NCBI GenBank assembly: GCA_934725575.1
Contig: CAKVCK010000007.1
Coordinates: 62,001-126,000, forward strand
Direction: 5' to 3'
Length of the DNA: 64,000 nucleotides
Source: an uncultured Bacteroidales bacterium
GTDB lineage: Bacteria > Bacteroidota > Bacteroidia > Bacteroidales > UBA932
A program made the translations under genes and the position numbers. Below, piece after piece: positions 51,701 through 60,961 of the stretch. The notes under the pieces were generated by a model that saw only the letters and a program-made list of their open reading frames with translations, had not been told where the DNA came from and ran no database searches. Position 1 is the first letter of the stretch, and every line of letters starts with the position of its first letter.

Positions 51701-52585
51701 ATGAACATCAGAATTGAACAACCCAAAGACTACCGGGAGGTAGAGAACCTCACCAGAGAGGCATTCTGGAATATTTACAGACCGGGCTGCACAGAGCATT
51801 ACGTGCTTCACAAGTACCGTGAGAACCCGGACTTCATCCCCGAGCTCGACTTCGTGATGGAGGAGGACGGGAAGATCATCGGGCACGTGATGTACTCCAA
51901 GGCCACCATCGTCCGCGAGGACGGCGGCATACTGCCGGCCTGGACATTCGGGCCGATCAGCATCCTTCCTGAATATAAACGCAAAGGCTACGGGCTCAAA
52001 CTCCTGACATATTCAATGGAGAAGGCCCGTGAGATGGGCATCGGGGTGCTTTGTATGGAGGGGAAGATCGGTTTCTACAAGCACGCGGGGTTTGTCGTCG
52101 CCAGCACTTTGAAGATCCACTACCACGGAGAGCCCAAGGACAGCGAGGTGCCTTATTTCCTCGCGCAGGAGATCATCCCGGGCTATCTGAACGGAGTCGA
52201 AGGCACGTATATGACTCCGAAAGGTTATTATGTCGCCGACGAGAATCCTGAGGATTTCGAGGCGTTCGAGGCCACATTCCCGGCGAAAGAGAAGGATTTC
52301 AACGAGGAGCAGCTTCCGCAGTTCTGCCAGAGTTGCGGGATGCCTCTGACCAGAAAAGAGGATTGCGGGACCAACGCTGACGGAAGCGTGAGCTTTGACT
52401 ACTGCAAGTACTGTTACAAGGACGGCAAGTTCCTCGCTGACTGCACGATGGACGAGATGATCGAGCAGTGCTCGCAGTTTGTCGATGAGGTGAACAAGCA
52501 TATTCCTGAGCCAATCACCCGGGAACAGTACAAGGAACAGATGCGGGCATATTTCCCGCTTCTGAAACGGTGGCGCGGGAGATAG
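51701..52585 (+). CDS. GNAT acetyltransferase with C-terminal zinc ribbon
   Basis: 294 aa. Residues 1-150 form a GNAT fold (FGPISILPEYKRKGYGLKLL is the acetyl-CoA motif A, then IGFYKHAGFVVAS). Residues 200-285 hold CQSCGMPLTRKEDCGTNADG and then YCKYCYKDGKFLADC, the putative zinc-ribbon domain often fused to acetyltransferases. The target amine is unknown. Second gene of a two-gene unit, followed by a terminator almost identical to that of glyA. Confidence 0.87.
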   Translation: MNIRIEQPKDYREVENLTREAFWNIYRPGCTEHYVLHKYRENPDFIPELDFVMEEDGKIIGHVMYSKATIVREDGGILPAWTFGPISILPEYKRKGYGLKLLTYSMEKAREMGIGVLCMEGKIGFYKHAGFVVASTLKIHYHGEPKDSEVPYFLAQEIIPGYLNGVEGTYMTPKGYYVADENPEDFEAFEATFPAKEKDFNEEQLPQFCQSCGMPLTRKEDCGTNADGSVSFDYCKYCYKDGKFLADCTMDEMIEQCSQFVDEVNKHIPEPITREQYKEQMRAYFPLLKRWRGR

Positions 52586-52612
52586 GAGACATTCCGCCAC
52601 TCTGGGAAGCAG

Positions 52613-52644
52613 CCCCCGGAAGCCTGATTCACGGTTTCCGGGGG
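52613..52644 (+). terminator. Terminator after the acetyltransferase gene
   Basis: CCCCCGGAA and TTCCGGGGG, followed by TTGTCC. The flanks CAGCCCCCGGAAG and TTCCGGGGGTTGTCC are shared with the glyA terminator. Confidence 0.8.
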
Positions 52645-52706
52645 TTGTCCGTTACAGATTCCGAATGTTTTGCGGACGCGGGGTTCTTTCTTCCGATGGA
52701 ATTGCT

Positions 52707-52714
52707 TATCTTTG
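52707..52714 (+). promoter_or_regulatory. -7 box TATCTTTG of ffh
   Basis: Exact TAnnTTTG match, 27 bp before ATG 52742. Confidence 0.7.
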
Positions 52715-52741
52715 TAAGTTACTATTAATTGGCTACTGAAT

Positions 52742-54067
52742 ATGTTCGATAACTTACAGGAAAGGCTTGAGAGATCCTTCAAGATTCTGAAGGGCGAGGG
52801 TAAAATCACCGAGATCAATGTCGCGGAGACGCTTAAGGACATCCGCAGGGCGCTGCTGGACGCTGACGTAAGCTTCCGCGTGGCCAAGGACTTCTGCGAC
52901 AAGGTGAAAGTCAAGGCGATGGGACAGAATGTCCTCACGGCCGTGAAGCCTCAGCAGATGATGGTCAAGATCGTCCACGACGAGCTTGCGGACTTTATGG
53001 GCAGCGCGTCTCAGGACATCAACATCAAGGGCAATCCGGGAATAGTTCTGGTCGCGGGTCTGAACGGTTCCGGTAAGACCACGTTCTCGGCCAAGCTGGC
53101 GAACAACATCAAGAGCAAGAGAGGGATGAAGGTGCTCCTCGCCGCCTGCGACACGTTCCGCCCGGCCGCAATCGAACAGTTGAAGGTGCTCGGTGAGGGA
53201 ATCCAGGTTCCTGTTTACACCGAGGATGGTGTCAAGGACCCGATCAGGATCGCCAAGAACGCCATAGCAAAGGCCAAGGCCGAGGGTTATTCGGTGGTCA
53301 TCATAGACACCGCCGGACGTCTGGCTGTGGATCAGGAGCTGATGGACGAGATCTCGGCCCTGCACAAGGCCGTGAATCCGACAGAGTCCCTGTTCGTGGT
53401 CGATGCGATGACCGGTCAGGATGCGGTGGAGACCGCCAAGGTCTTCAACGAGAGGCTTGATTTTGACGGAGTCGTGCTTACGAAGATGGACGGTGACACC
53501 AGAGGCGGCGCCGCGCTTTCCATCAAGTACGTCACCGGGAAACCGATCAAGTTCATCTCCTCAGGAGAGAAGATAGAGGCTATGGACGTGTTCCATCCGG
53601 GACGTATCGCCGACAGGATCCTCGGAATGGGTGACGTTGTCTCCCTCGTCGAGAAGGCCCAGGAGCAGTTCGATGAGAAGCAGGCACGTGAGACCAGGAA
53701 GAAACTCGCCAAGGACAAGTTCGGGCTTATGGACTTCTACAACCAGATCCAGCAGGTCAAGAAGATGGGTAACATCAAGGATCTGGCCGGGATGATTCCG
53801 GGAGTCGGCAAGGCGATCAAGGACATCGACATCGATAACGACAAGGCATTCAAGGGGATAGAGGCGATCATTATGTCAATGACCCCTGAGGAGAGGGACA
53901 ATCCGGCGATCATCAACGGAAGCCGCCGCAAGAGAATCGCGGACGGTAGTGGCACCAATGTGGCCGAGGTCAACAAGCTGCTCAAGCAGTTCGAGACGAC
54001 CCGCAAGATGATGAAGAGCGCCCTGACTGGCAACCTCGCCCAGAGGCTCCGCGGTTTCAGAAGGTAG
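52742..54067 (+). CDS. ffh: Signal recognition particle GTPase Ffh
   Basis: 441 aa. N domain; G domain with GLNGSGKTTFSAKLA (P-loop, about residues 107-121), DTFRPAAIEQL, IIDTAGRLAVDQEL and LTKMDGDTRGGAALSI; C-terminal methionine-rich M domain (MGNIKDLAGMIPGVGK ... RKMMKSALTG) that binds SRP RNA and signal sequences. Targets ribosomes making membrane proteins to FtsY. The SRP RNA is not in the window. Essential housekeeping gene, ending at a clear terminator. Confidence 0.97.
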   Translation: MFDNLQERLERSFKILKGEGKITEINVAETLKDIRRALLDADVSFRVAKDFCDKVKVKAMGQNVLTAVKPQQMMVKIVHDELADFMGSASQDINIKGNPGIVLVAGLNGSGKTTFSAKLANNIKSKRGMKVLLAACDTFRPAAIEQLKVLGEGIQVPVYTEDGVKDPIRIAKNAIAKAKAEGYSVVIIDTAGRLAVDQELMDEISALHKAVNPTESLFVVDAMTGQDAVETAKVFNERLDFDGVVLTKMDGDTRGGAALSIKYVTGKPIKFISSGEKIEAMDVFHPGRIADRILGMGDVVSLVEKAQEQFDEKQARETRKKLAKDKFGLMDFYNQIQQVKKMGNIKDLAGMIPGVGKAIKDIDIDNDKAFKGIEAIIMSMTPEERDNPAIINGSRRKRIADGSGTNVAEVNKLLKQFETTRKMMKSALTGNLAQRLRGFRR

Positions 54068-54080
54068 AATCATAACAGCA

Positions 54081-54114
54081 AAACAGCCGCCTCTTCTTTC
54101 CGAGGCGGCTGTTT
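54081..54114 (+). terminator. ffh terminator (intrinsic)
   Basis: AAACAGCCGCCTC and GAGGCGGCTGTTT around an 8-nt loop, ending in a T run. It also serves the convergent lysA gene. Confidence 0.92.
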
Positions 54115-54120
54115 TTATAT

Positions 54121-55332
54121 TCATAAAGCGAAGTAATCCTTCCGCCGAGGGGCTTCAAGGAGTCTGTCTGAATATACCGCCGGGGCGAACGGGCGCATAT
54201 TGTAGTGCGAGGCCATCACCTGGCCGTAGGCACCGGCGCTGCGGATGGCGATAAGGTCTCCCCTGTGGCTCTCCGGCAGGGTTCGCTCCTTGCCGAAAGT
54301 GTCGGCTGACTCGCAGACCGGCCCCACCACATCATAGACGTGAATATCCCGGGAATCCTCGTCCTCATAGTGTGCGGAAAGATTCTCGATCGAGTGATAG
54401 GCACCATAGAGGGCCGGACGGATAAGGTCGTTCATACCGGCGTCAACCATCAGGAAATTCCTGTTCTCCCCTTTCTTGACAAAGACAACTTGGGTGATAA
54501 GGGATCCGCATTGAGCCACAACCGAGCGTCCCGGCTCGATATGGACAGTCTGGTCAGGCCTACGGACAAGCTTCCGGTCTATGGTTCTGAACCAAGTCTC
54601 GAAATCAGCCATCGGATCCGCGTCCGGGTCGTCATAGTTGACACCAAGGCCGCCGCCCAAATCTATATTCCTTACAACCAGCCCCTTGGACTCAAACAAA
54701 GCGACAATCTCGTTAACTCTGGCGCACTCCATACCGATGACATTCTCGACATCAAGAATCTGGGAGCCGATATGGAACTGAAGTCCGAAGAAATCCAGCG
54801 TGGGATCTGACTTCAGCATCTCCACAGCCCCGTCAAAACTCCTGTCTGACAGGCCGAACTTGTCCTCGTAAAGACCGGTGGTGATGTACTGGTGAGTGTG
54901 AGCGTCTATATTCGGATTGATCCTGAGGCTGATGGAAGCCTTACGGTCCAGCCTGCGGGCCAAAGCGCTGATGATCTCGATCTCCTCCAGAGACTCGACC
55001 ACGAAGGCGCCTATCCCGACTTGGAAGGCCTGGCAGATCTCACGGTCGGTCTTGCCGACACCAGCGAAGAAAATCTGCTTCGGATCATAGCCGCAACCGA
55101 CGGCGAACTCGATCTCGTCCCCGCTGACACAGTCCGCGCCGAAGCCCTTGGAGCTCAGGATGTCGTTCAGACGACGGTCCGAGTTGGCTTTCACCGAATA
55201 ATGGGCGTGGATTCCGTAGCGCGCGGAAAGTTCCGCCACCTTGTCGGCCGTGCGCCGGAAAAGATCAATGTCATAATAGTAAAAAGGTGTCGCCACCTTG
55301 CTGAACGCCGCGTAATCACCTATCTTCAACAT
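54121..55332 (-). CDS. lysA: Diaminopimelate decarboxylase
   Basis: 403 aa. Fold-III PLP enzyme: HYSVKANSDRRL with the Schiff-base Lys (about residue 49), GLQFHIGSQI, DLGGGLGVNYD (PLP phosphate site), EPGRSVVAQ and GPVCESADTFG with the second-subunit Cys/Glu, and a late Tyr in SAGAYGQVMASHYNMR. It makes L-lysine from meso-diaminopimelate. Carboxynorspermidine decarboxylases are related, but the CESADTFG motif fits LysA. Single gene; no other lysine gene is adjacent. Confidence 0.94.
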   Translation of the reverse strand: MLKIGDYAAFSKVATPFYYYDIDLFRRTADKVAELSARYGIHAHYSVKANSDRRLNDILSSKGFGADCVSGDEIEFAVGCGYDPKQIFFAGVGKTDREICQAFQVGIGAFVVESLEEIEIISALARRLDRKASISLRINPNIDAHTHQYITTGLYEDKFGLSDRSFDGAVEMLKSDPTLDFFGLQFHIGSQILDVENVIGMECARVNEIVALFESKGLVVRNIDLGGGLGVNYDDPDADPMADFETWFRTIDRKLVRRPDQTVHIEPGRSVVAQCGSLITQVVFVKKGENRNFLMVDAGMNDLIRPALYGAYHSIENLSAHYEDEDSRDIHVYDVVGPVCESADTFGKERTLPESHRGDLIAIRSAGAYGQVMASHYNMRPFAPAVYSDRLLEAPRRKDYFAL

Positions 55333-55535
55333 ATTCGGAAAATATCTTCTAAATCCCCGGAATAACCTGCCGCATCTTTCTTTGGCGGCATATTCCCGAA
55401 GAATAAAACCTATTCAAAACCAAAACAATTGCAAAAGTAATCTAAAATTTCTAAATTCGCACACTATTGTACGTTCAGAGGAGTTTTCTGACACGAGATA
55501 GCATTTGAAAAATACTTTTAACATTAGGACAAAAA

Positions 55536-56510
55536 ATGGAAAAAGGACCTATTTCACAATTCATCACCCACAACTACCGCCACTTCAACTCGGCGTGCGT
55601 GGTTGACGCCGCGAAGGCCTACTGCGACCTTCTCGACAAGGGTGGAAAGATGTTCCTTGCTATGGCCGGTGCGATGAGTACCGCCGAAATCGGACTTTCC
55701 CTCGCGGAGATGATCCGTCAGGACAAGTTCTCGTTCGTCTGCTGCTCAGCCAACAACCTCGAAGAGGACATTATGAACCTCGTAGCCCACTCACACTATT
55801 ACAGGATCCCTGGCTACCGCGACCTCACTCCGCAGCAGGAGCAGGAGCTGCTTGAGAACCACTACAACCGTGTGACCGACACCTGCATCCCTGAGGAGGA
55901 GGCTTTCCGCCGTCTTGAGGGCGCGCTCGTCGATGTGTGGACAAAGGCGAAGAACGAAGGAAAAAGGTATTTCCCTTATGAATATCTCTACCAGATCCTC
56001 CGCAGCGGCGTTCTGGAGCAGTACTATGAGATCGACCCTAAGGACAGCTGGGTAATGGCTGCCTGCGAGAAGAATATTCCTATCATCTGCCCGGCCTGGG
56101 AGGACTGCACCACCGGTAACATATTCACAGCCCACTGCATCCGCGGCGAGTTCCCTACCGACCTCGTGAAGACAGGTGTGGAGGTGATGATGTTCCTCGT
56201 TGACTGGTACAAAGCCAACGCAACTGGAGCAGGTGTCGGATTCTTCCAGATCGGTGGCGGTACCGCCGGTGACTTCCCTATCTGCGTCGTTCCTATGATG
56301 GAGCAGGATCTCGGATGGAAGGGCACTCCGCTTTGGTCATATTTCTGCCAGATCTCCGACAGCACTACTTCATACGGTTCATATTCAGGAGCCGTTCCTA
56401 ACGAGAAGATCACCTGGGGCAAGCTGTCCCCTACCACTCCGCGCTTCATCGTGGAGAGTGACGCGACAATCGTGGCGCCGCTGATCTTCGCCTACGTGCT
56501 CGGCTGGTAG
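55536..56510 (+). CDS. Deoxyhypusine synthase-like protein
   Basis: 324 aa. NAD-binding deoxyhypusine-synthase fold: FLAMAGAMSTAEIGLSLAEM, DCTTGNIFTAHCIRG, IGGGTAGDFPICVVPMM and VPNEKITWGKLSPTTPRFIV. The Lys in TWGK aligns with the catalytic Lys of human DHS (in SWGK). Bacteria generally lack eIF5A, so bacterial members are thought to make homospermidine or related polyamines. The neighbouring lysA is divergent and probably unrelated. It ends at a strong terminator. Confidence 0.87.
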   Translation: MEKGPISQFITHNYRHFNSACVVDAAKAYCDLLDKGGKMFLAMAGAMSTAEIGLSLAEMIRQDKFSFVCCSANNLEEDIMNLVAHSHYYRIPGYRDLTPQQEQELLENHYNRVTDTCIPEEEAFRRLEGALVDVWTKAKNEGKRYFPYEYLYQILRSGVLEQYYEIDPKDSWVMAACEKNIPIICPAWEDCTTGNIFTAHCIRGEFPTDLVKTGVEVMMFLVDWYKANATGAGVGFFQIGGGTAGDFPICVVPMMEQDLGWKGTPLWSYFCQISDSTTSYGSYSGAVPNEKITWGKLSPTTPRFIVESDATIVAPLIFAYVLGW

Positions 56511-56529
56511 GATCCCGCACATACTAAAG

Positions 56530-56566
56530 AGGTGATGACGGAGGCAAGTTCCTCCTGTCATCACCT
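56530..56566 (+). terminator. Terminator of the deoxyhypusine-synthase-like gene
   Basis: AGGTGATGACGGAGG pairs with CCTCCTGTCATCACCT (one bulge), followed by TTTTA. Confidence 0.9.
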
Positions 56567-56636
56567 TTTACCTTATAGACACTTGATCATACTTACAACT
56601 TAGCGAAAACCACAACCATTCCAGAAAACCAAAATT

Positions 56637-57098
56637 ATGAGAAAACTTTCATTCACAAACAGTCTGCTTATCGGCATTCTGTCCAAAAAGCTAAAGAAGA
56701 TCGGCCGGAAGAGGCTGTCACGGTACAAGGACAGCATCTCCGAAAGGAAGTCCTTTGATAAAGTCGCGAGAAGTCTTGACCGTTGGCTCAACGAAGGAAA
56801 GCTACACGAATGCTATGACTCTCTGGAAGACATCATCGAAGACCTTGGTGTCACTCACGCGGAACTGAAATATTTCTGCGCTATGAAGTTCGGGAAGCCT
56901 TTCCTGACTTGGCGCAAGGAGCTGAGGATGGAGGAAGCGAAGGAACTTCTGCGGCTTCATCCTGAGATTCCTATCTGCCACATCGCCTTCGATCTTGGTT
57001 TCAGCGACAAATCGAATTTCAGGAAACAATTCAAGGACATCGTAGGTTGCACGCCGAGCGAATGGCGGGCGGGAAAAATCAAGGAGAAAATCGGATAG
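56637..57098 (+). CDS. AraC-type helix-turn-helix regulator (short)
   Basis: 153 aa. The C-terminal 90 residues form an AraC/XylS double HTH: TWRKELRMEEAKELLRLHPE, then PICHIAFDLGFSDKSNFRKQ and FKDIVGCTPSEWRAG. The N-terminal 55 residues are basic and helical, too short for a sensing domain. Many Bacteroidota carry such stand-alone HTH proteins. It lies 85 bp before the ABC operon and could regulate it (inference). Confidence 0.82.
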   Translation: MRKLSFTNSLLIGILSKKLKKIGRKRLSRYKDSISERKSFDKVARSLDRWLNEGKLHECYDSLEDIIEDLGVTHAELKYFCAMKFGKPFLTWRKELRMEEAKELLRLHPEIPICHIAFDLGFSDKSNFRKQFKDIVGCTPSEWRAGKIKEKIG

Positions 57099-57120
57099 AA
57101 GAAAAATTTCACGGATTTCC

Positions 57121-57150
57121 TTGCATTTTGAGAAAACATCATTATCTTTG
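57121..57150 (+). promoter_or_regulatory. Promoter of the ABC-GntR-GIN operon
   Basis: TTG at 57121 and TATCTTTG at 57143-57150 with a 19-bp spacer, the closest match in the window to the Bacteroidetes consensus. Confidence 0.85.
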
Positions 57151-57183
57151 CAGTGTATTAATAAACTATTACACTAACAAGAT

Positions 57184-58014
57184 ATGATTGAAATCAACGA
57201 TCTGGCTTTCAGCTACGGCAAGACACCCGTCCTGAAAAGCATAACGACAACGCTTGAGGAAGGCCGCATCTACGGTCTTCTGGGCGAGAACGGAGTCGGC
57301 AAGACGACTCTGCTGACACTTCTGTGCGGCCTTAAGAAAGTCTGCTCCGGCAGCATCTCCACCGACGGGGAGAACCCTTTCGACCGCACCCCTACCCTGC
57401 TCCAGAACCAGTTCTACCTTCCGGACGAAGTTCTTCCCGTTTCGATGAAGGCGGAGTGTTTCGCAAAGGAAAGAGGAGCATTCTGGCCTCACTACGACCA
57501 TTCCAAGTTCCTTGAGATTATGAAGGAGTTCGAGAACGACCCTTCCAAGAAGATGAACCAGATGTCCGCCGGACAGCTGAAGAAGACTTATATTTCTTTA
57601 GCGTTGGCCTGCGACTGCAAGTACATATTTATGGATGAGCCGACGAACGGCCTGGACATTCCTTCCAAGACCCAGTTCCGCAGCGCGATTATGAAGTACA
57701 CTTCCGATGATTCTACAATCGTGATCTCGACCCATCAGGTGAGGGATCTGGAGAACATCATCGACCCGATCATAATCCTTGACCGTCAGGATGTTCTGCT
57801 GAACGCCACGGTAGAGGGGATAACAGGCAGGCTGTACTTCGACTACGGCACTCAGCTTCATCCTGAGTCCCTTTACAGCGAGCAGCTTCCGGGCGGATTC
57901 ATCCAGGTTTACCCCAACACGACCGGCGAGGACAGTAAGATCAACGTGGAGGCCCTCTTCAATGCCGTACACAAGAACAAGGAGTTGATCAAAGGAATGT
58001 TCAGCAACAAATAA
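57184..58014 (+). CDS. ABC transporter ATP-binding protein
   Basis: 276 aa. Walker A GLLGENGVGKTTLL (about residues 31-44), Q-loop region LLQNQFYLPDE, signature MSAGQLKKTYISLALA (MSAGQ replaces LSGGQ), Walker B YIFMDEPTNGLD, switch His in VISTHQVRDLENI. The length and the C-terminal tail fit ABC-2-type exporters (YhcG-like), which often pair with a GntR regulator and GIN-domain proteins. First gene of the operon; 12 bp before the permease. Confidence 0.92.
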   Translation: MIEINDLAFSYGKTPVLKSITTTLEEGRIYGLLGENGVGKTTLLTLLCGLKKVCSGSISTDGENPFDRTPTLLQNQFYLPDEVLPVSMKAECFAKERGAFWPHYDHSKFLEIMKEFENDPSKKMNQMSAGQLKKTYISLALACDCKYIFMDEPTNGLDIPSKTQFRSAIMKYTSDDSTIVISTHQVRDLENIIDPIIILDRQDVLLNATVEGITGRLYFDYGTQLHPESLYSEQLPGGFIQVYPNTTGEDSKINVEALFNAVHKNKELIKGMFSNK

Positions 58015-58026
58015 GGAGGAATGACT

Positions 58027-58854
58027 ATGAACAATACATTCAATTTCAGCAGATTCGGGAAATATTTCGTTTACGATCTCAAGAGACAGTGGAAGAACAT
58101 CGGGATGCTGATGCTGATCTTCGCCCTGTTCCCGATCATATTCTATATGCTGTATATGTTCTTCGCGGCATTGTTCGACGGAGGGTTGATGAAGCTCTTC
58201 ATCGGAATCGAGATTGACGGTCCTGCGGGATGGACGAGATTCGGAGTGTTTGCGGTGATGAGCACAATCTTCGTGATGCTGTTCCCGTCAAGAGCCTACG
58301 GCGAGATCACTAACAAGGCGAAAGGATCCGAATGGCTGATGCTGCCTGCTTCCAGACTGGAGAAATTCACGTCAATGATGCTGATCTCACTGGTCGTCAT
58401 CCCTCTCGTTTACGTTGTCGTCTATTTTCTCAGCGACGCCTTTGTCTGCCTGCTCGACAAGTCCTGTGGTGACTCACTTATGTCGTTCAGAATCAACAAG
58501 GAGATCGGCACATCGGACTTTGTGATCCCTGCCAACGGCTTCTGGCTTCTGGCCGCCAACATCGTTGAGTACGTGAGCATATTCCTGCTTGGTGGCTTGA
58601 TATTCAAGAAATGGAAAGTTGTGGGCACCGCGCTTGTGCTCTTCGCACTTGGAATGGTGTTCTCTGGCTTGTTCAGCGCGTTCATCACCAACGCTGACCT
58701 TGAATGGTGGGGGAATTGGTTTACTGACTGGGCAATAAGGCACGCCGACAACCTCGACCTCTGGCTGAACGCCCTCCTCAACTTCTGGCTTCTGCTTATC
58801 TTGGCAATCTGCGGGACGTGGTCCTGGTTCCGGCTCAAGAGGCTTCAACATTAA
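58027..58854 (+). CDS. ABC-2-like membrane permease
   Basis: 275 aa from ATG 58027. The ATG at 58021 is only 1 bp from the AGGAGG sequence, whereas 58027 has a 7-bp spacing, so the second start is preferred. Six hydrophobic segments (from MLMLIFALFPIIFYMLYMFF to LLLILAICGTWSW). Probably forms the membrane part of the exporter with the upstream ATPase. The substrate is unknown; related operons respond to envelope stress or antibiotics. Confidence 0.85.
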   Translation: MNNTFNFSRFGKYFVYDLKRQWKNIGMLMLIFALFPIIFYMLYMFFAALFDGGLMKLFIGIEIDGPAGWTRFGVFAVMSTIFVMLFPSRAYGEITNKAKGSEWLMLPASRLEKFTSMMLISLVVIPLVYVVVYFLSDAFVCLLDKSCGDSLMSFRINKEIGTSDFVIPANGFWLLAANIVEYVSIFLLGGLIFKKWKVVGTALVLFALGMVFSGLFSAFITNADLEWWGNWFTDWAIRHADNLDLWLNALLNFWLLLILAICGTWSWFRLKRLQH

Positions 58855-58865
58855 TATATTAGACT

Positions 58866-59210
58866 ATGGAATTCAATTCAAACAAGGCGATCTACCTACA
58901 GATCAGCGACATAATCTGCGAGAAGATCCTCTCCGGAGAGCTGAAGGCCGATGACAGAATCCCGTCCGTACGGGAATATGGAGCCTCGATCGGCGTGAAT
59001 CCCAACACGGTGATGCGCACCTACGAGAAGCTCACCAACGAGGGAATCATCTACAACAAGCGCGGCATCGGCTACTTCATAGGCGAGAAGGCCAAGGACA
59101 TCGTGCTTGAGAACAACCGCAAAGAGTTTCTGGAAGTCGAGCTGCCGGCCGTCATCAAGAAGATGGAGCTGCTCGGGCTCGACCCGAAGGAATTATTAAT
59201 CAAGCGTTAA
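58866..59210 (+). CDS. GntR-family regulator (YhcF/YtrA type)
   Basis: 114 aa. Winged helix: AIYLQISDIICEKILSGELK, then IPSVREYGASIGVNPNTVMR and YEKLTNEGIIYNKRGIGYF, typical of the short YhcF/YtrA subfamily, with a short helical dimerisation tail (ELPAVIKKMELLGLD). It lies 11 bp after the permease and is likely to repress its own operon. Confidence 0.92.
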   Translation: MEFNSNKAIYLQISDIICEKILSGELKADDRIPSVREYGASIGVNPNTVMRTYEKLTNEGIIYNKRGIGYFIGEKAKDIVLENNRKEFLEVELPAVIKKMELLGLDPKELLIKR

Positions 59211-59259
59211 ATGAATATACTGGCGTCTCTAATGAGTGCCGAACCAAAAATCTGATTTT

Positions 59260-60063
59260 ATGAATATTATGAGAATATTTAAGAATATCCTGACCGCCGC
59301 TGCGCTGGTCTTTATGGCGGCTGGACTGTCATCCTGCTATTTCAGGATCAGTGATGATGCGAAAAAACAGTTGAAATATGATATGCGATACAGGATGCAC
59401 ACTGCAGAAGGAGAAGTTGACACGGTGGCCTACAATCCCGGTGAGTTCCATTCGTTACGCAGCAAAGGTGGCATTGATGATGTGATGGTCATTCAGACCG
59501 AGAACGAATTCAAGGTTGAAGTGATCTCTTACGAGATGATGACCGACTCAATCCGTGTGATAAATGAAAATGGTGTCCTGACGGTTGGACTCACCGATAA
59601 GACCGCAAGAATCTTCGGCCCGATTCAAATTCGGGTCTATGCCCCGTCTTTGACCGAAATCACCTCTGCAAAATCCTGTAATATGCGAATCTCTGACTAC
59701 AAGGGTGATTCACTGATCATCGAGACTGTCGGATCAGGAAACATCAAGGCTTTCAACCTGAACATTACAGGGAGGCTGAGTGTTCTTGGGACCGGAAGCG
59801 GTGACCACGATTTCAACCACATCACCGCCGGAGAGATGGTCATTAACAAGAAAGGCTCAGGAGACGGAGAGTACAGCGATCTGAAGGTTGGCACACTATC
59901 TGTTACGTCAACCGGTTCAGGAGACGCGACACTTTCAGGGAAGGCGGAATCGGTCACTTTCAGCAAAACAGGTTCAGGTGACATTGATGCCAGCGAGCTG
60001 AAAGCCAAGAATGTAAGCACTCAGAGAAACAGTGGCAGCGGAGACATTACAATCAACCAGTAA
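59260..60063 (+). CDS. GIN-domain (DUF2807) lipoprotein
   Basis: 267 aa from ATG 59260. Signal ending LSSC (Cys about residue 24), so lipid-anchored. The rest is a right-handed beta-helix-like DUF2807 'head GIN' domain: repeating motifs TVGSGNIKA, TGSGDHDF, KGSGDGEY, TGSGDATL and SGSGDI. Function unknown; adhesin- or envelope-related. Fourth gene of the operon. Confidence 0.85.
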   Translation: MNIMRIFKNILTAAALVFMAAGLSSCYFRISDDAKKQLKYDMRYRMHTAEGEVDTVAYNPGEFHSLRSKGGIDDVMVIQTENEFKVEVISYEMMTDSIRVINENGVLTVGLTDKTARIFGPIQIRVYAPSLTEITSAKSCNMRISDYKGDSLIIETVGSGNIKAFNLNITGRLSVLGTGSGDHDFNHITAGEMVINKKGSGDGEYSDLKVGTLSVTSTGSGDATLSGKAESVTFSKTGSGDIDASELKAKNVSTQRNSGSGDITINQ

Positions 60064-60087
60064 GCGAAAATAAAGTAACTAATTTCA

Positions 60088-60840
60088 ATGAATATGCGAA
60101 AGACATTATTCCACATTGTGGCCGTGGCGACGCTCGGCCTTACATCAGCCGGCTTTTTGAATGCCGGAGAGATCAACGCCAATGATGACGATGAGTACAA
60201 GACCAAGACCTACGAAGTAGGAGAGATTTCGTCAATCGACGCCAACGGACTGTTCAGTGTCGTCTATGAGCAGACATCGGGTGCCACCGAAGTCTCGGTC
60301 AAGACCAAGGACAAAGTGTTCGAGTGCCTGGAGGTGAAGAACGATGACGGAATGTTGGTTCTGAAACTGAATCTGAAGGAAGGCAAGAGCTATTCACTCT
60401 CTCCGATCGAGGTCAAGGTCCGCACCAAGAATCTGACCTACGTGGAGTTGTCGGGATCCGGCAGTTTCACCTGCGAGAAAGGCATCAAGACCGAGTCCGT
60501 AAGATTCAAGACCGCTGGAGCCGCGACTGTCACAGTGAAAGATTTGACAGCCAAAGGCTCGGTGGAGATCTCAACTGCCGGTGCAGGCAGGATCGACATC
60601 ACCAATGTCAAGGCCAAGGAGTTGAGCGCGGAGCTCAACGGAGCCGGAAGCGTGGATCTGCAAGGCATTGAGTCCAAGACCACCACCGCCATCATCCGCG
60701 GGGCCGGCAAGATCACCCTCGCCGGCAAGACCGGCAACGCCACCTACAAGCTGAACGGAGTAGGAGTCATCGACGCCGAATCCCTGAAAGCCGACAACGT
60801 CCGCTCCGACCGCGCCGGCATCGGCTCCATCCGGTATTAG
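60088..60840 (+). CDS. GIN-domain (DUF2807) secreted protein
   Basis: 250 aa. Signal peptide (MRKTLFHIVAVATLGLTSAG, starting at the second ATG, 60094; the first ATG, 60088, adds two residues). DUF2807 repeats ELSGSGSFT, TAGAATVTV, TAGAGRIDI, NGAGSVDL and RGAGKITL. A paralogue of the preceding protein, so the pair probably arose by duplication. Last gene of the operon, followed by REP-like repeats. Confidence 0.85.
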   Translation: MNMRKTLFHIVAVATLGLTSAGFLNAGEINANDDDEYKTKTYEVGEISSIDANGLFSVVYEQTSGATEVSVKTKDKVFECLEVKNDDGMLVLKLNLKEGKSYSLSPIEVKVRTKNLTYVELSGSGSFTCEKGIKTESVRFKTAGAATVTVKDLTAKGSVEISTAGAGRIDITNVKAKELSAELNGAGSVDLQGIESKTTTAIIRGAGKITLAGKTGNATYKLNGVGVIDAESLKADNVRSDRAGIGSIRY

Positions 60841-60876
60841 CTACACACTAACCAATTGACCAATCCCCCACCATAC

Positions 60877-60952
60877 GGTCACTGAGCTTATCCCGTCACG
60901 CGAACAAGCCCGGTGGCCGTTCTGTTTAGCCGCTTCGACAAGTTCAGTGACC
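60877..60952. repeat. Inverted pair of type-B REP repeats
   Basis: GGTCACTGAGCTT (60877) and CTTCGACAAGTTCAGTGACC (60933) face each other across 40 bp. Together they can form a large hairpin, as in bacterial interspersed mosaic elements. Confidence 0.8.
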
Positions 60953-60961
60953 GCCGAGGTT

